Shown: piece after piece, positions 1 to 7,904 of the stretch
Numbering within the stretch: the stretch's first letter is position 1
Layout of the letters: the number at the start of each line of letters is the position of its first letter
Assembly (NCBI RefSeq): GCF_039523035.1
Contig: NZ_BAAAEN010000028.1
Coordinates: 1-64,000 of the forward strand
Length of the DNA: 64,000 nt
DNA from: Pigmentiphaga daeguensis
Lineage (GTDB): Bacteria > Pseudomonadota > Gammaproteobacteria > Burkholderiales > Burkholderiaceae_B
Direction: 5' to 3'
Notes under the pieces: model-generated
Told to the model about the DNA's origin: nothing
Databases searched by the model: none
The model's input: only the letters and a program-made list of their open reading frames with translations
Position numbers and translations under genes: made by a program

Positions 1-4
1 CGCG

Positions 5-32
5 ATGCTGCCTGCGATTAAAACGGCAGCAT
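5..32. other. Inverted repeat in the leading intergenic stretch
   Basis: An 8-bp perfect inverted repeat (ATGCTGCC / GGCAGCAT) has a 12-nt loop. It lies in the 120 bp before the first gene. It could be the tail of a terminator belonging to a gene outside the window or an operator. There is no T-run, so no function is assigned. Nothing else was recognised in 1-120. Confidence 0.3.
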
Positions 33-120
33 GATGTGCCCGGAGCGTTCCACTTAAAATCTCAAAATACTGTCCAAACAACCGGAGCCACCTCTGACCG
101 CCGCGCCAGGCAACGCCGAC

Positions 121-540
121 TCAGATATCGGGGATCAGCCGCTTGCCCAGGCTCACCGCGTCGTCCTGCGCGTACCCCAGTGCCCGGTAGAAATCGATGA
201 CCTGGCCGTTGGCCGTGCGCACCAACAGGTTGATCTTCGGGCACCCGCGTTCGATCAGGAGCTGTTCCGCATGCGCCATCAAGCGACGGCCGTGGCCGCA
301 TCGCTGGTGGCCGGGATGCACCGCGAGGTAATACACCCAGCCGCGGTGTCCGTCGAAACCCACCATGGCCGACGCGATGGGCGCCCCGTCGGACTCCCCG
401 ACGAGGAACAACTCGGGCTGCGCGGTCAGCTTGCGCTCGATGTCCTTCCTGGGATCATTCCAGGGCCGCGTCAGCCCACAGGCCTGCCACAGGGCGATAA
501 TGGCCGCTTCGTCGGCGGGTCGGTACGAACGAATAAGCAT
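121..540 (-). CDS. ypeA: GNAT-family N-acetyltransferase, YpeA-like
   Basis: Predicted 139-aa cytoplasmic GNAT acetyltransferase; such enzymes move an acetyl group from acetyl-CoA to an amine, but the substrate here is unknown. Motifs seen are RPWNDP and DIERK near the N-terminus, a GYDGHRG-like GFDGHRG, the beta-strand YYLAVHP, the acetyl-CoA loop following it (QRCGHGRRL), and the C-terminal SLGKRLI. These match the E. coli YpeA pattern as remembered. The start was placed at the ATG giving MLIRSYRP, where family homology begins; the open frame runs 38 codons further upstream without similarity. The gene stands alone, divergent from the next one. Confidence 0.85.
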   Translation of the reverse strand: MLIRSYRPADEAAIIALWQACGLTRPWNDPRKDIERKLTAQPELFLVGESDGAPIASAMVGFDGHRGWVYYLAVHPGHQRCGHGRRLMAHAEQLLIERGCPKINLLVRTANGQVIDFYRALGYAQDDAVSLGKRLIPDI

Positions 541-665
541 GTTTTCCGGCACTTGCAAGAGTACGGTTGGTGGGCGGATGACTTTTATACTATGGCCATT
601 GCCACGGCAGTCCGCGCTCGTGCCGGACCGTCCAGGATCGCGTACCCCCTCCATACAGGACCGCC

Positions 666-989
666 ATGCTGAGACTCGCCCTCCTCGCCGCCTGCGCGCT
701 GGCCGCGCACAATGCCATGGCCTCGTGCATGCCGCGCACCGACGACGAATTGAAAGCCATGAGCGATGCCGACCTGAAGGCCGCCTATTGCGAGGCGCGT
801 GCGCAGTCGGCGGGGCGTGCGGCTCCCGCGGTACCGTCCCTGCCCTCGTTGCCAGGCGGGCCGAACGCCGGACCGCGCACCGTCGCGCCCGCCGCCAATG
901 CCTGCCTGACCGCCACCTTGCAGCTCGTGCGGGTCATGGAGGCGCGGAAGATCGATGTCGACCGGGCTCGGGCAAACTGCGCCAAATAG
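666..989 (+). CDS. Small exported protein of unknown function
   Basis: A 107-aa protein with a short N-terminal signal peptide (hydrophobic LALLAACALAAHNAMA, likely cleavage after the A-x-A near residue 19), so probably periplasmic. The mature part has a DDELKAMSDADLKAAYC segment, a proline/glycine-rich linker around residues 55-75 and four cysteines in all, one of them near the signal cleavage site. No family was recognised. It sits 60 bp before the Rap1a-like gene on the same strand and may be co-transcribed with it. Amino-acid composition (acidic and lysine-containing helix) is what a real gene looks like here, unlike the Arg/Pro-rich antisense frames. Confidence 0.65.
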   Translation: MLRLALLAACALAAHNAMASCMPRTDDELKAMSDADLKAAYCEARAQSAGRAAPAVPSLPSLPGGPNAGPRTVAPAANACLTATLQLVRVMEARKIDVDRARANCAK

Positions 990-1048
990 GACCATTCCCC
1001 CCTTTCCGACTCAACCGCGCCCGGCTTCGCGAAGCCTGCGCCCGACCG

Positions 1049-1405
1049 ATGACTGCCATGAAAATCGCCGCCCCCCTGATATTGTTCGCCGCGCTGGCGA
1101 TCCGGCCGGCCCATGCCGCCGAACCCTGGACAGGCGCGTTCTGGAACGAACAATGCGCCGCGGGCGCCAGTGGAGACGCCTCGCTGGGCTGTTCGGCATT
1201 CGTGATGGGCGCGATCGACGGCATGCGCGTCCAGTCCATGGCCACCAGGACGCCGCTGCCGTTCTGCGCGCCCGGCAATGTGTCCACCGGACGCACGGTC
1301 GAGCTCTTCCGGCAGCGGCTGGCCAGCCGGCCGCAGGATCACGGCCTGCCCGCCGTGGTGATATTGGTGAACGCGCTGGGCGACGCCTATCCCTGCAAGC
1401 AATAG
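1049..1405 (+). CDS. Rap1a/Tai-family-like exported protein
   Basis: A 118-aa protein with a signal peptide (MKIAAPLILFAALAIRPAHAA). The mature domain has the cysteine layout of Rap1a/Tai immunity proteins: a Cys, then GCSAFVMGAIDGM, PFCAPGNVSTGRTVELFRQ, and a C-terminal VNALGDAYPC. In Serratia, Rap1a proteins neutralise type VI peptidoglycan amidase effectors in the periplasm. No effector or T6SS gene is visible nearby, so the immunity role is only a family inference. Two in-frame ATGs exist (1049 and 1058); neither has a clear ribosome site. Confidence 0.65.
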   Translation: MTAMKIAAPLILFAALAIRPAHAAEPWTGAFWNEQCAAGASGDASLGCSAFVMGAIDGMRVQSMATRTPLPFCAPGNVSTGRTVELFRQRLASRPQDHGLPAVVILVNALGDAYPCKQ

Positions 1406-1420
1406 GCACCGCGGGGACGA

Positions 1421-1448
1421 AAAAAAACGCCCGGCCTGAAGCCGGGCG
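1421..1448 (-). terminator. Rho-independent terminator of the TAP-like hydrolase gene
   Basis: A perfect 8-bp stem CGCCCGGC/GCCGGGCG with a 5-nt loop is flanked on the left by seven A residues, so the minus-strand transcript ends in a U-tract. It lies 23 bp past the stop codon of the hydrolase at 1472. Confidence 0.85.
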
Positions 1449-1471
1449 GTGGAATGCCCCTGCCTGGCCGC

Positions 1472-3286
1472 CTAGAACCGCGCGCCTGAGTGGGCAATCG
1501 CGTCCAGGCTCTGCCGCAGGGCCTCGCGCGCCTGGGCGGCCGCGTCGGTCTCGCCGGCACTGGTCTTGGCCATGCGGGTGGCATCCGCCGTTCCCTCGTA
1601 GGGCAGCGGCGGCTCCGCGCAGGTGCTGCTGCGCCCCGGCACCACGCCGTTGGCGAAATAGGTGCCGATCGTCGCGTCGACGCAGGCATTGCTTTCCGGC
1701 ACCACGCCATGCGAGTAGGCGCCGGTAACCAGGACCAGGTGCGCCTGCGGCAGTTGGTCGAAAGAACGCCGGGCGCCTTCTGTCGCGGTCTGGGCGTCGA
1801 ACTCGCTTTGCAGCATCAGGATGGGAGCCGACGAGCCGGCGCGCGACAGCGGCGGCTTGGCGACCGAAGGCCCGCCCCAGGTCGCGCACAGGCTGCGCGT
1901 GACCGAGCCGCCCTCGTAGGGATAGCGGGCCGCCATCTCGTTGCCCAGCTTCACCCAGTATTGCGGATCGGTGCTCGTGGCCACCGTGTCGTTGCACACC
2001 ACGGTGTTGAACACGGAGTTGAAGGTACTGAGCTCCACGGGCGAGGCCGTCGGTTCGTAGGCCAGAAGATACGGCTGCAGCATGGCCTGGGCCAGCCCCC
2101 GGACCTCGGCATCGTCGCCGAAGGAATCCGGCACGAACTCGTAATCCATCAATTTCGCGTCCAGCACCGTGAAGTTACGGATGTCGTCCGGGTTGTCGGT
2201 CAGGATCTGGTTCATGCCGCGTGCGGCAGCGATGAGCTGCGCGCCCTTGGCCACGCGATGGGTCTTGCTGAGGATCGCGTGCAGGCTTGCCTGCTGGCCG
2301 AACGCCACCCGCATGGGTTCGGGCAGGGTGCGATAGACGTTCGCGATCTCGGCTGCGTTGGTGCCTATCCCGAAGCGGTCGGGATGGCGGGCCGCGAAGG
2401 GCGCGATGAATTCGTCCAGCACCCGCTGCATGGCCATGGGCTGCATCACGACGTTGACGTCGATGTTGCCGGTGACGTCCATGGAACTGTCCAGCACCAT
2501 GCGCCCGACCCGCTCGGGGAACAGCGACGCATACCAGGCACCCAGCCAGGTGCCGTAGGAAATGCCGACGTAGTTGAACTTGGCGTCGCCCAGCAGTTCG
2601 CGGATCAGGTCCATGTCGCGGACCGTGGCGTCGGTATTGATGTACTTGACCAGCGGATTGCGCAGGCAGGCATCGCCCAGCGCATTGGCATTGAACAGCA
2701 TGGCCGCGACGTTGGCCTCGCTGCGGTCCGAACTATGATGCTCCGGCCTGAGCATGCCGCTCGTGCCGCAGTACATGCGGCTGCTGGCCCCTACGCCGCG
2801 CGGCGAAAAGCCGATCATGTCGTAGCGCTGGACGATCGTGCGAAGCTGTTGTCCCGTGGTCGTGGACGCGCTGGCGTTGCCCCACAGCGCGGCCAGGTTC
2901 AGCGACCAGCCCAGGCCGTCGCCGCCGGGGCCGCCCGGATTGACCAGGATGGCGCCCAGCCGCTGCGTGGGCTCGCCCGCCGCCACGCGGGACACGGCCA
3001 CGACGGCATCGCCCTTCGTGGGATTCGAGTAGTCGAGCGGCACGCGTATGGTCGCGCAGCTCAAGCGGTCCCTCAGGGTGATATAGGCGGGGGATTCGCC
3101 ACCCAGGGTTTCGGGATCGCAGGCCTGCCAGTTGACGACCTGGTCGCGGTACGGTTGCAAGGGATCGACCGGGGGCGGAACCGCCCCGTCGCCGCCGCAG
3201 GCACCCAGCGCGGCCAGCACTGCCGCCGCCAACCCGGCGGCCATGGCGCGTGCCCGCAAATTCGAGAATTCACAAAGTCGTCCCAA
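1472..3286 (-). CDS. Alpha/beta-hydrolase lipoprotein, tripeptidyl-aminopeptidase-like
   Basis: Predicted 604-aa secreted hydrolase. It has an N-terminal lipoprotein signal with lipobox LGAC (Cys about residue 30), an oxyanion loop NPGGPGGDG (116-124), the nucleophile elbow GISYG (Ser about 243), and a C-terminal TAP-like region with Asp in QSEFDAQT and His in AYSHG forming the triad. This arrangement is that of Streptomyces-type tripeptidyl aminopeptidases and proline iminopeptidase relatives. It probably cleaves short peptides or esters in the periplasm or at the outer membrane. The 3286 start is a TTG behind a GGGGG; an ATG at 3244 would leave a signal with no positive charge, so the longer form is preferred. 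Confidence 0.85.
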   Translation of the reverse strand: MGRLCEFSNLRARAMAAGLAAAVLAALGACGGDGAVPPPVDPLQPYRDQVVNWQACDPETLGGESPAYITLRDRLSCATIRVPLDYSNPTKGDAVVAVSRVAAGEPTQRLGAILVNPGGPGGDGLGWSLNLAALWGNASASTTTGQQLRTIVQRYDMIGFSPRGVGASSRMYCGTSGMLRPEHHSSDRSEANVAAMLFNANALGDACLRNPLVKYINTDATVRDMDLIRELLGDAKFNYVGISYGTWLGAWYASLFPERVGRMVLDSSMDVTGNIDVNVVMQPMAMQRVLDEFIAPFAARHPDRFGIGTNAAEIANVYRTLPEPMRVAFGQQASLHAILSKTHRVAKGAQLIAAARGMNQILTDNPDDIRNFTVLDAKLMDYEFVPDSFGDDAEVRGLAQAMLQPYLLAYEPTASPVELSTFNSVFNTVVCNDTVATSTDPQYWVKLGNEMAARYPYEGGSVTRSLCATWGGPSVAKPPLSRAGSSAPILMLQSEFDAQTATEGARRSFDQLPQAHLVLVTGAYSHGVVPESNACVDATIGTYFANGVVPGRSSTCAEPPLPYEGTADATRMAKTSAGETDAAAQAREALRQSLDAIAHSGARF

Positions 3287-3300
3287 TTCGATACCCCCGG

Positions 3301-3338
3301 TTGCTTATTTATCAATTTGTTTCATTTAACCCTATTAT
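3301..3338. promoter_or_regulatory. AT-rich divergent promoter region
   Basis: This is an unusually AT-rich patch between the divergent hydrolase and pirin genes. On the plus strand TATTAT (3333-3338) could be a -10 for the pirin operon; the matching -35 position (TATCAA) is poor. The minus strand also has several A/T hexamers. The call is by composition and location only. Confidence 0.3.
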
Positions 3339-3426
3339 CGGGGGACGCCTTTTCAAGAGCAAGCGCGAGTGTTTTGCCCCCCTCGCCAACTTGGATCTAT
3401 GCTGGATGGCTATGAAGGAGTCCATC

Positions 3427-4302
3427 ATGCCCACCCCCCTCGCCGCTTCCGAAACGGTCGACCACCCCCGCGACGTCGAACGCATCGTGGCCGGGCGCGC
3501 CACGTCGGACGGCGCCGGCGTCAAGCTCACCCGGGTCATCGACCAGCACCTGCAACGCCGCCTGGATCCGTTCCTGATGCTGGACGCGTTCGGCACCGAC
3601 AATCCCGAGGACTACATCGCGGGCTTCCCCGACCATCCGCACCGCGGCTTCGAGACCATCACCTACATGATCGCGGGCCGCATGCGCCACCGGGACAGCG
3701 CCGGGCACGAGGGCCTGCTGGAGAACGGCGGCGTGCAATGGATGACCGCGGGCCGGGGGGTGATCCACTCCGAGCTCCCGCAGCAGGAAGAAGGCGTGAT
3801 GGAAGGTTTCCAGCTCTGGCTGAACCTGCCCGCGCGCGACAAGATGTCGACGCCCTGGTATCGCGATTTCCAGGCCGCGGACCTGCCCCGCGCCAGAACC
3901 GCCTCGGGCGTCGAGGCAACCGTCATCGCGGGCCGCAGCCACGGTGTCGAAGGCGCCGTGTCCCGTCCCGCCACCGACCCGTATTACCTTGACGTGCACC
4001 TGCCGGCAGACACGCAATTCCGGCAGCCCCTGCCTCCCGGCCACAATGCCTTCGTCTACGTGTATCGAGGCAGTGTCGCCATCGGCGCCACCCGGATCGA
4101 GTCCGGCCGCATGGCCATCCTGGCCAACACGCCCGAGGCCGACGGCGTCGTCCTGGCCGCGCATGGCGGACCGGCACGCGCGCTGTTGATCGCGGGACAC
4201 CCGCTGCGCGAGCCCATCGCGCAGTACGGACCGTTCGTCATGAATGACCAGCAGGAAATCTTCCAGGCGCTGAGCGACTTTCGCGACGGCCGCCTGGCTT
4301 GA
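3427..4302 (+). CDS. Pirin family protein
   Basis: A 291-aa bicupin protein of the pirin family. The N-terminal cupin carries the metal ligands: FPDHPHRGFET (two His) and GRGVIHSE (His and Glu), followed by the FQLWLNLP segment typical of pirins. The C-terminal cupin has the FVYVYRGSV strand. Bacterial pirins include quercetin 2,3-dioxygenases and regulators of pyruvate metabolism; the substrate here cannot be told. The start is set by AAGGAG six bases before ATG 3427. It overlaps or abuts the DUF488 gene, which in turn overlaps ogt, so the three genes look like one operon. Confidence 0.9.
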   Translation: MPTPLAASETVDHPRDVERIVAGRATSDGAGVKLTRVIDQHLQRRLDPFLMLDAFGTDNPEDYIAGFPDHPHRGFETITYMIAGRMRHRDSAGHEGLLENGGVQWMTAGRGVIHSELPQQEEGVMEGFQLWLNLPARDKMSTPWYRDFQAADLPRARTASGVEATVIAGRSHGVEGAVSRPATDPYYLDVHLPADTQFRQPLPPGHNAFVYVYRGSVAIGATRIESGRMAILANTPEADGVVLAAHGGPARALLIAGHPLREPIAQYGPFVMNDQQEIFQALSDFRDGRLA

Positions 4303-4313
4303 GAAACACCGAG

Positions 4314-4691
4314 ATGAAACCCGACATCGAATTGCACCGGGTCTACGACCACGCGGACGTCGCGCCGGGCCGCTACCGTGTCCTGGTGGACCGGTTGTGG
4401 CCCCGCGGCGTCCGCCGCGAGGACCTGGTCTACGACGCCTGGCCCAAGGACCTCGCGCCCAGTCCCGAACTGCGCCGCTGGTTCGGCCATCGTCCCGACC
4501 GGTGGGCCGAGTTCCACCAGCGCTATGCGTCCGAGCTCGGCGGCGATGCGCAGCGGCAGGAATTGTCCGCGCTGCTGCGCGATGCCGGTGGCCGCCCGAT
4601 CACCTTGCTGTACGGCGCGAAGGACCCGGACCACAACCATGCGCTCGTGCTGCGCGACGCGCTGCTGCGCGCGGCCCGCCATTCCTCATGA
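4314..4691 (+). CDS. DUF488 (YeaO-like) protein
   Basis: A 125-aa protein matching the DUF488/YeaO pattern: RVYDHAD, YRVLVDRLWPRGVRRE, the WPKDLAPSPELRRWF segment, and the C-terminal ITLLYGAKDPDHNHALVL. The biochemical role of the family is not settled. ATG 4314 is preferred because similarity starts there, although a TTG at 4299 overlapping the pirin stop is in frame. It is translationally coupled to the next gene by an ATGA overlap at 4688-4691. Confidence 0.88.
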   Translation: MKPDIELHRVYDHADVAPGRYRVLVDRLWPRGVRREDLVYDAWPKDLAPSPELRRWFGHRPDRWAEFHQRYASELGGDAQRQELSALLRDAGGRPITLLYGAKDPDHNHALVLRDALLRAARHSS

Positions 4692-5242
4692 CCATGCTGA
4701 CGCTGTTCGTGGAGTACCGTCCCACTCCCGTGGGGCAGATGCTCATCCTGACCGATGGCGACGGCCGCCTGCGGGCGGTCGATTGGGAAGACTACCAGCC
4801 GCGCATGCATGAACTGCTCGGCCATCACTACGGCAAGCAGGGTTACGCGCTGCGCGACAGAGACACCCCCAGCGAGGCCAGCCGGCGCCTGGAGGCCTAC
4901 ATGGCGGGCGAATTGCCGGCCATCGACGACCTCGAGGTGGCCACCGCCGGAACGGACTTCCAGCGCGACGTCTGGCGCGAACTCCGGCGCATCCCGGTCG
5001 GACAAACCATCAGCTACTCCGAACTCGCCTGCCGCATCGGGCGGCCCAAGGCGGTACGTGCGGTGGGGCTGGCCAACGGCGCCAACCCGGTCAGCATCGT
5101 CGTCCCCTGCCACCGCGTCATCGGCGCCAACGCCAGCCTTACCGGTTACGGCGGCGGGTTGCACCGCAAGGTCTGGCTGCTGGAACACGAAGGGGTCCGG
5201 CTGGCGCCGCGCGAGAGCCGCCGCCAGCCGGGCCTGTTCTGA
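4688..5242 (+). CDS. ogt: Methylated-DNA--protein-cysteine methyltransferase
   Basis: A 184-aa suicide DNA-repair protein that moves the alkyl group from O6-alkylguanine to its own cysteine. The active site PCHRVIGA is complete, preceded by the helix-turn-helix region (TISYSELACRIGRPKAVRAVG) and followed by LTGYGGG and the WLLEHEG terminus. The single-domain length fits Ogt rather than the fused Ada. The first 90 residues form the variable N-terminal fold. It is the last gene of the pirin-DUF488-ogt run, with an ATGA start-stop overlap. Confidence 0.92.
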   Translation: MTMLTLFVEYRPTPVGQMLILTDGDGRLRAVDWEDYQPRMHELLGHHYGKQGYALRDRDTPSEASRRLEAYMAGELPAIDDLEVATAGTDFQRDVWRELRRIPVGQTISYSELACRIGRPKAVRAVGLANGANPVSIVVPCHRVIGANASLTGYGGGLHRKVWLLEHEGVRLAPRESRRQPGLF

Positions 5243-5261
5243 CGCCCCTTTACCCGGGGCG
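5243..5261. terminator. Possible hairpin between converging genes
   Basis: CGCCCC / GGGGCG form a 6-bp stem just past the ogt stop and before the end of the convergent DUF4142 gene. There is no T-run, so this is a weak call. Confidence 0.3.
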
Positions 5262-5276
5262 CCGCCCGGACGATGT

Positions 5277-5816
5277 CTACCGTTTCATCTTGGCGTTGTC
5301 GTGCGTGGACTTGATCAGGCTTTGCAGTTCCTTGCCCTTGGCCAGATGCTGCTGAAGGTTGGGCAGCGTCTTGGCGGCGAACGCCTTCACATCCGCGTCC
5401 TCGGCGTCCTTGGCGGCCTTTTCGAACAGCTTGACCGCGTCCTCGTGCGCGTCCACCGCGATGTCGTCGGCGTACTCCTTGTCGAAGTCAGGGCCGCTCT
5501 TCTTCTGCAGGTCGCTCAGCGCCGAACGCACCTTGCGGGTAGGCTCGGCCGGCAGCTGCACGCCCTTGCTGGAAGCGAGCGTCTTCAGCTCGCCGTCCAC
5601 CTTCGTGTGGTCGTCCACCATCATCTTGGCGAAACTCTTCACATCGGGGTGGGAGCCGTTGCGCTCGGCGATCTGGCTGGCGCCGATCTCCAGTTGTCCG
5701 CTTTCCGCGGCATCTTGTAGAAAGCGCGCGTCCTTGCGGGCAAGATCGGCGGCGGCGGCCGAGCCGGCGCCGAACGCCAGGGCAACGGCCAATACGGCGG
5801 TCTGCAATCGATGCAT
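5277..5816 (-). CDS. DUF4142 domain exported protein
   Basis: A 179-aa periplasmic protein with a signal peptide (MHRLQTAVLAVALAFGAGSAAAA) followed by a DUF4142 ferritin-like four-helix domain: KDARFLQDAAESGQLEIGASQIA, then SFAKMMVDDHTKVDGEL, YADDIAVDAHEDAVKLFEKAAKD and LPNLQQHLAKGKEL. The function of the family is unknown; acidic and His residues in the helices hint at metal binding. The start at 5816 is supported by AGGAGA upstream; an in-frame start 13 codons earlier has no such site. Confidence 0.88.
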   Translation of the reverse strand: MHRLQTAVLAVALAFGAGSAAAADLARKDARFLQDAAESGQLEIGASQIAERNGSHPDVKSFAKMMVDDHTKVDGELKTLASSKGVQLPAEPTRKVRSALSDLQKKSGPDFDKEYADDIAVDAHEDAVKLFEKAAKDAEDADVKAFAAKTLPNLQQHLAKGKELQSLIKSTHDNAKMKR

Positions 5817-5895
5817 GGCAATTCTCCTGTGATGAAGACCCTGGTGGCTCAGCAATCCGCATACCCGGGCAGCCCGGCCATCGGATCGCGGTTCC

Positions 5896-6141
5896 CTATT
5901 TGGGCCCTTCCCGCTTCTCCAGAACGGCGGGGGTATCGTCCTGCGGCGCGCTCAGGCCGGGCCGGTCCTGCCGCGGGTCCGGCTGCGGCGATCCGTCGTA
6001 GCTGGTGGCCGGCTTGTGCTCGGCCCGCCTGGATGGCGGCGCGCCGTCCTCGGCACCGGTGCTTTCGGGCAGCGACGCGAGCTGCCCCACGCCCTGCTCG
6101 TTCGACGGGCGCAGTTTCTCGTCCTCTTTCTTCGATTCCAT
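5896..6141 (-). CDS. Small hydrophilic protein, unknown
   Basis: An 81-aa reading frame starting MESKKEDEKLRPSNEQG, rich in Glu, Lys, Asp, Pro and Gln. There is no signal, membrane segment or recognised domain; it is probably disordered. The charged, lysine-containing composition differs from the Arg/Ala/Pro output of random frames at this GC content, which argues for a real gene. The ribosome site (GAGTGAG) is weak. It lies between the DUF4142 gene, on the same strand, and the GST. Confidence 0.5.
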   Translation of the reverse strand: MESKKEDEKLRPSNEQGVGQLASLPESTGAEDGAPPSRRAEHKPATSYDGSPQPDPRQDRPGLSAPQDDTPAVLEKREGPK

Positions 6142-6246
6142 GATGTGCTCACTCGATGTGCGGTTGGCCGCTCCTGCCAGCAAGCCCCGTTCCTCGCACA
6201 CGGCGGTATAGTTGTCGCTCCCCGCCTTCACCCGAGACCCGCACCC

Positions 6247-6942
6247 ATGGCCAGACTCCTGTACGACCTTGCCGGCGCCAATCCCGACTTCCGCTTCAGC
6301 CCCTATTGCTGGCGCGCGCGGCTGGCGCTGGCGCACAAGGGCCTGGAGGTGGAAACCGTGCCGTGGCGCTTCACCGAAAAGGACAAGCTCGCGTTCTCGG
6401 GGCAGGGCCGCGTGCCGGTGCTGGTCGACGGCGACCGGGTCGTGCCCGACTCCTGGCAGATCGCGCTGTACCTTGAAACGACCTATCCCGATGCCCCGTC
6501 GCTGTTCGGCGGGCCGCAGGCCCAGGCCATCGCCAGGTTCGTCAACAGTTGGGCCGATTCCGTGCAACTGCCCGGGCTCACGCGGCTGGTGCTGGTCGAC
6601 ATCCCCGCCACGCTGCACGAAAACGACGTGCCCTACTTCCACAGCAGCCGCGAGCAGCGCATGGGCATGCCCGTGGCCGCCGTCTGCGCCGACCGCGACA
6701 CCCGCGTCGAGGAATTCCGGGCCAGCCTGACACCGCTGCGGCTGGTGCTCAAGACCCAGCCCTTCCTGTGCGGCGAGGCTCCCGCCTATGCCGACCACAT
6801 CGTCTTCGGCGGCTTCCAGTGGGCGCGCTGCGTCAGCGACTTTCCCGTTCTTGCGGAAGGCGACGTCGTCGCGCAATGGCTGGAACGCATGCTCGAGGCC
6901 GCCGGTCCGGCGGCACGCCGCATGCCTTCGCTGCGGTCCTGA
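6247..6942 (+). CDS. Glutathione S-transferase family protein
   Basis: A 231-aa protein with an N-terminal thioredoxin-like GST domain. The segment FSPYCWRARLALAHKGL holds the likely active-site Ser/Cys, and VPVLVDGDRVVPDSWQIALYLE is the glutathione gamma-Glu binding site ending in the D-S pair. A helical C-terminal domain follows (about residues 95-225). The SPYC-type motif resembles LigF/beta-etherase and related GSTs. The substrate is unknown; no catabolic partner is adjacent. Confidence 0.85.
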   Translation: MARLLYDLAGANPDFRFSPYCWRARLALAHKGLEVETVPWRFTEKDKLAFSGQGRVPVLVDGDRVVPDSWQIALYLETTYPDAPSLFGGPQAQAIARFVNSWADSVQLPGLTRLVLVDIPATLHENDVPYFHSSREQRMGMPVAAVCADRDTRVEEFRASLTPLRLVLKTQPFLCGEAPAYADHIVFGGFQWARCVSDFPVLAEGDVVAQWLERMLEAAGPAARRMPSLRS

Positions 6943-7079
6943 GCCCGGCACGTCCAACTGCAACATCGCTTGTACACGGGCGGTTCGCCCTCATATCCTT
7001 TGCCATCCGGCGCGGCGCAGGACGGTGCCCGCGCCTTGCTCCGACACGTTCCTGAAGCATCCGTCGCCTACGATGATCG

Positions 7080-7116
7080 ATAGCATTTTACGATCAACCA
7101 TATTGAATCAATCAAT
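7080..7116. promoter_or_regulatory. Predicted OxyR binding site of ahpCF
   Basis: Four tetramers with exact 11-bp phasing, ATAG (7080), CGAT (7091), ATTG (7102) and CAAT (7113), match 13 of 16 positions of the OxyR consensus ATAG-N7-CTAT-N7-ATAG-N7-CTAT. The site abuts the predicted -35 at 7117, where OxyR touches RNA polymerase. OxyR itself is encoded at 28409-29353. Confidence 0.65.
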
Positions 7117-7145
7117 TTGATCAATTATCCAGTGACGTATACCAT
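7117..7145 (+). promoter_or_regulatory. Predicted ahpC promoter
   Basis: TTGATC (7117-7122) and TACCAT (7140-7145) are separated by 17 bp in an AT-rich stretch, with the start codon at 7186 behind an AGAGAGGAAA ribosome site. The -10 is imperfect, as expected for an activator-dependent promoter. Confidence 0.5.
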
Positions 7146-7185
7146 TCATATACGTCTTTTCAACCCAGCAAGAGAGGAAACCGCA

Positions 7186-7749
7186 ATGTCTCTAGTCAAT
7201 ACTCAGGTCAAGCCGTTCAAAGCGACCGCCTTCAAGGAAGGCAAGTTCATTGAAGTCACCGACCAGACCCTGAAGGGCAAGTGGGCCGTGGTGGTGTTCT
7301 ATCCGGCCGACTTCACCTTCGTGTGCCCGACCGAGCTGGAAGACCTGGCCGACAACTACGCCGAATTCCAGAAGCTGGGCGTCGAGGTGTACTCGGTCTC
7401 GACCGACACCCATTTCTCGCACAAGGCCTGGCACGACACCTCGCCCGCCATCGGCAAGATCAAGTACGCGATGATCGGCGACCCCACCTGGGAAGTCACC
7501 CAGAACTTCGAAGTCCTGCGTGAAGGCCAGGGCCTGGCCGACCGCGGTACCTTCATCATCGACCCGCAAGGCGTGATCCAGGCCGTGGAAGTGACCGCCG
7601 AAGGCATCGGCCGCGACGCCAAGGAACTGCTGCGCAAGGTCAAGGCCGCCATCTACGTGGCCAACCACCCGGGCGAAGTCTGCCCCGCCAAGTGGAAGGA
7701 AGGCGAGAAGACGCTGGCTCCTTCGCTGGACCTGGTCGGCAAGATCTAA
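7186..7749 (+). CDS. ahpC: Alkyl hydroperoxide reductase subunit C (peroxiredoxin)
   Basis: A 187-aa typical 2-Cys peroxiredoxin of the AhpC type. The peroxidatic Cys47 is in FTFVCPTEL and the resolving Cys166 in GEVCPAKW; the length equals that of E. coli AhpC. It reduces hydrogen peroxide and organic hydroperoxides in the cytoplasm and is recycled by AhpF, encoded 155 bp downstream. The start is set by a clear purine-rich ribosome site; an ORF start 23 codons earlier lies inside the promoter. The predicted OxyR site and promoter are immediately upstream. Confidence 0.98.
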   Translation: MSLVNTQVKPFKATAFKEGKFIEVTDQTLKGKWAVVVFYPADFTFVCPTELEDLADNYAEFQKLGVEVYSVSTDTHFSHKAWHDTSPAIGKIKYAMIGDPTWEVTQNFEVLREGQGLADRGTFIIDPQGVIQAVEVTAEGIGRDAKELLRKVKAAIYVANHPGEVCPAKWKEGEKTLAPSLDLVGKI

Positions 7750-7765
7750 GTCCCGCCCGCCGTTC

Positions 7766-7796
7766 GATGGCGGCGCCGCGCCGCGGGGCCGCCATC
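7766..7796 (+). other. Hairpin in the ahpC-ahpF spacer
   Basis: GATGGCGGC (7766-7774) pairs with GCCGCCATC (7788-7796), a 9-bp GC-rich stem with a 13-nt loop that can fold further. There is no T-run. In the 155-bp spacer between ahpC and ahpF such a structure may protect the ahpC 3' end or weaken read-through, giving more AhpC than AhpF. Confidence 0.45.
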
Positions 7797-7904
7797 CGGC
7801 ACGGAACGTAGCAGTCAAGCAGTAGAAAGGCAGTACCGCCCGGCACGCCACAAGCGAGCCGGGCGCCATCCGAGAACACAAGATACGGAGCGAAGGGAGC
7901 GAAT

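Noticed and set aside
1490..3415. Long plus-strand open frame (641 codons) over the hydrolase gene
   Set aside because: Its translation is Arg/Ala/Gly/His-rich with no domain; it is the antisense of a hydrolase with a full catalytic motif set.
7100..7130. FNR box in the ahpC promoter (TTGA/ATCAA words)
   Set aside because: The half-sites are not 4 bp apart in the required arrangement; the OxyR phasing explains the sequence better.
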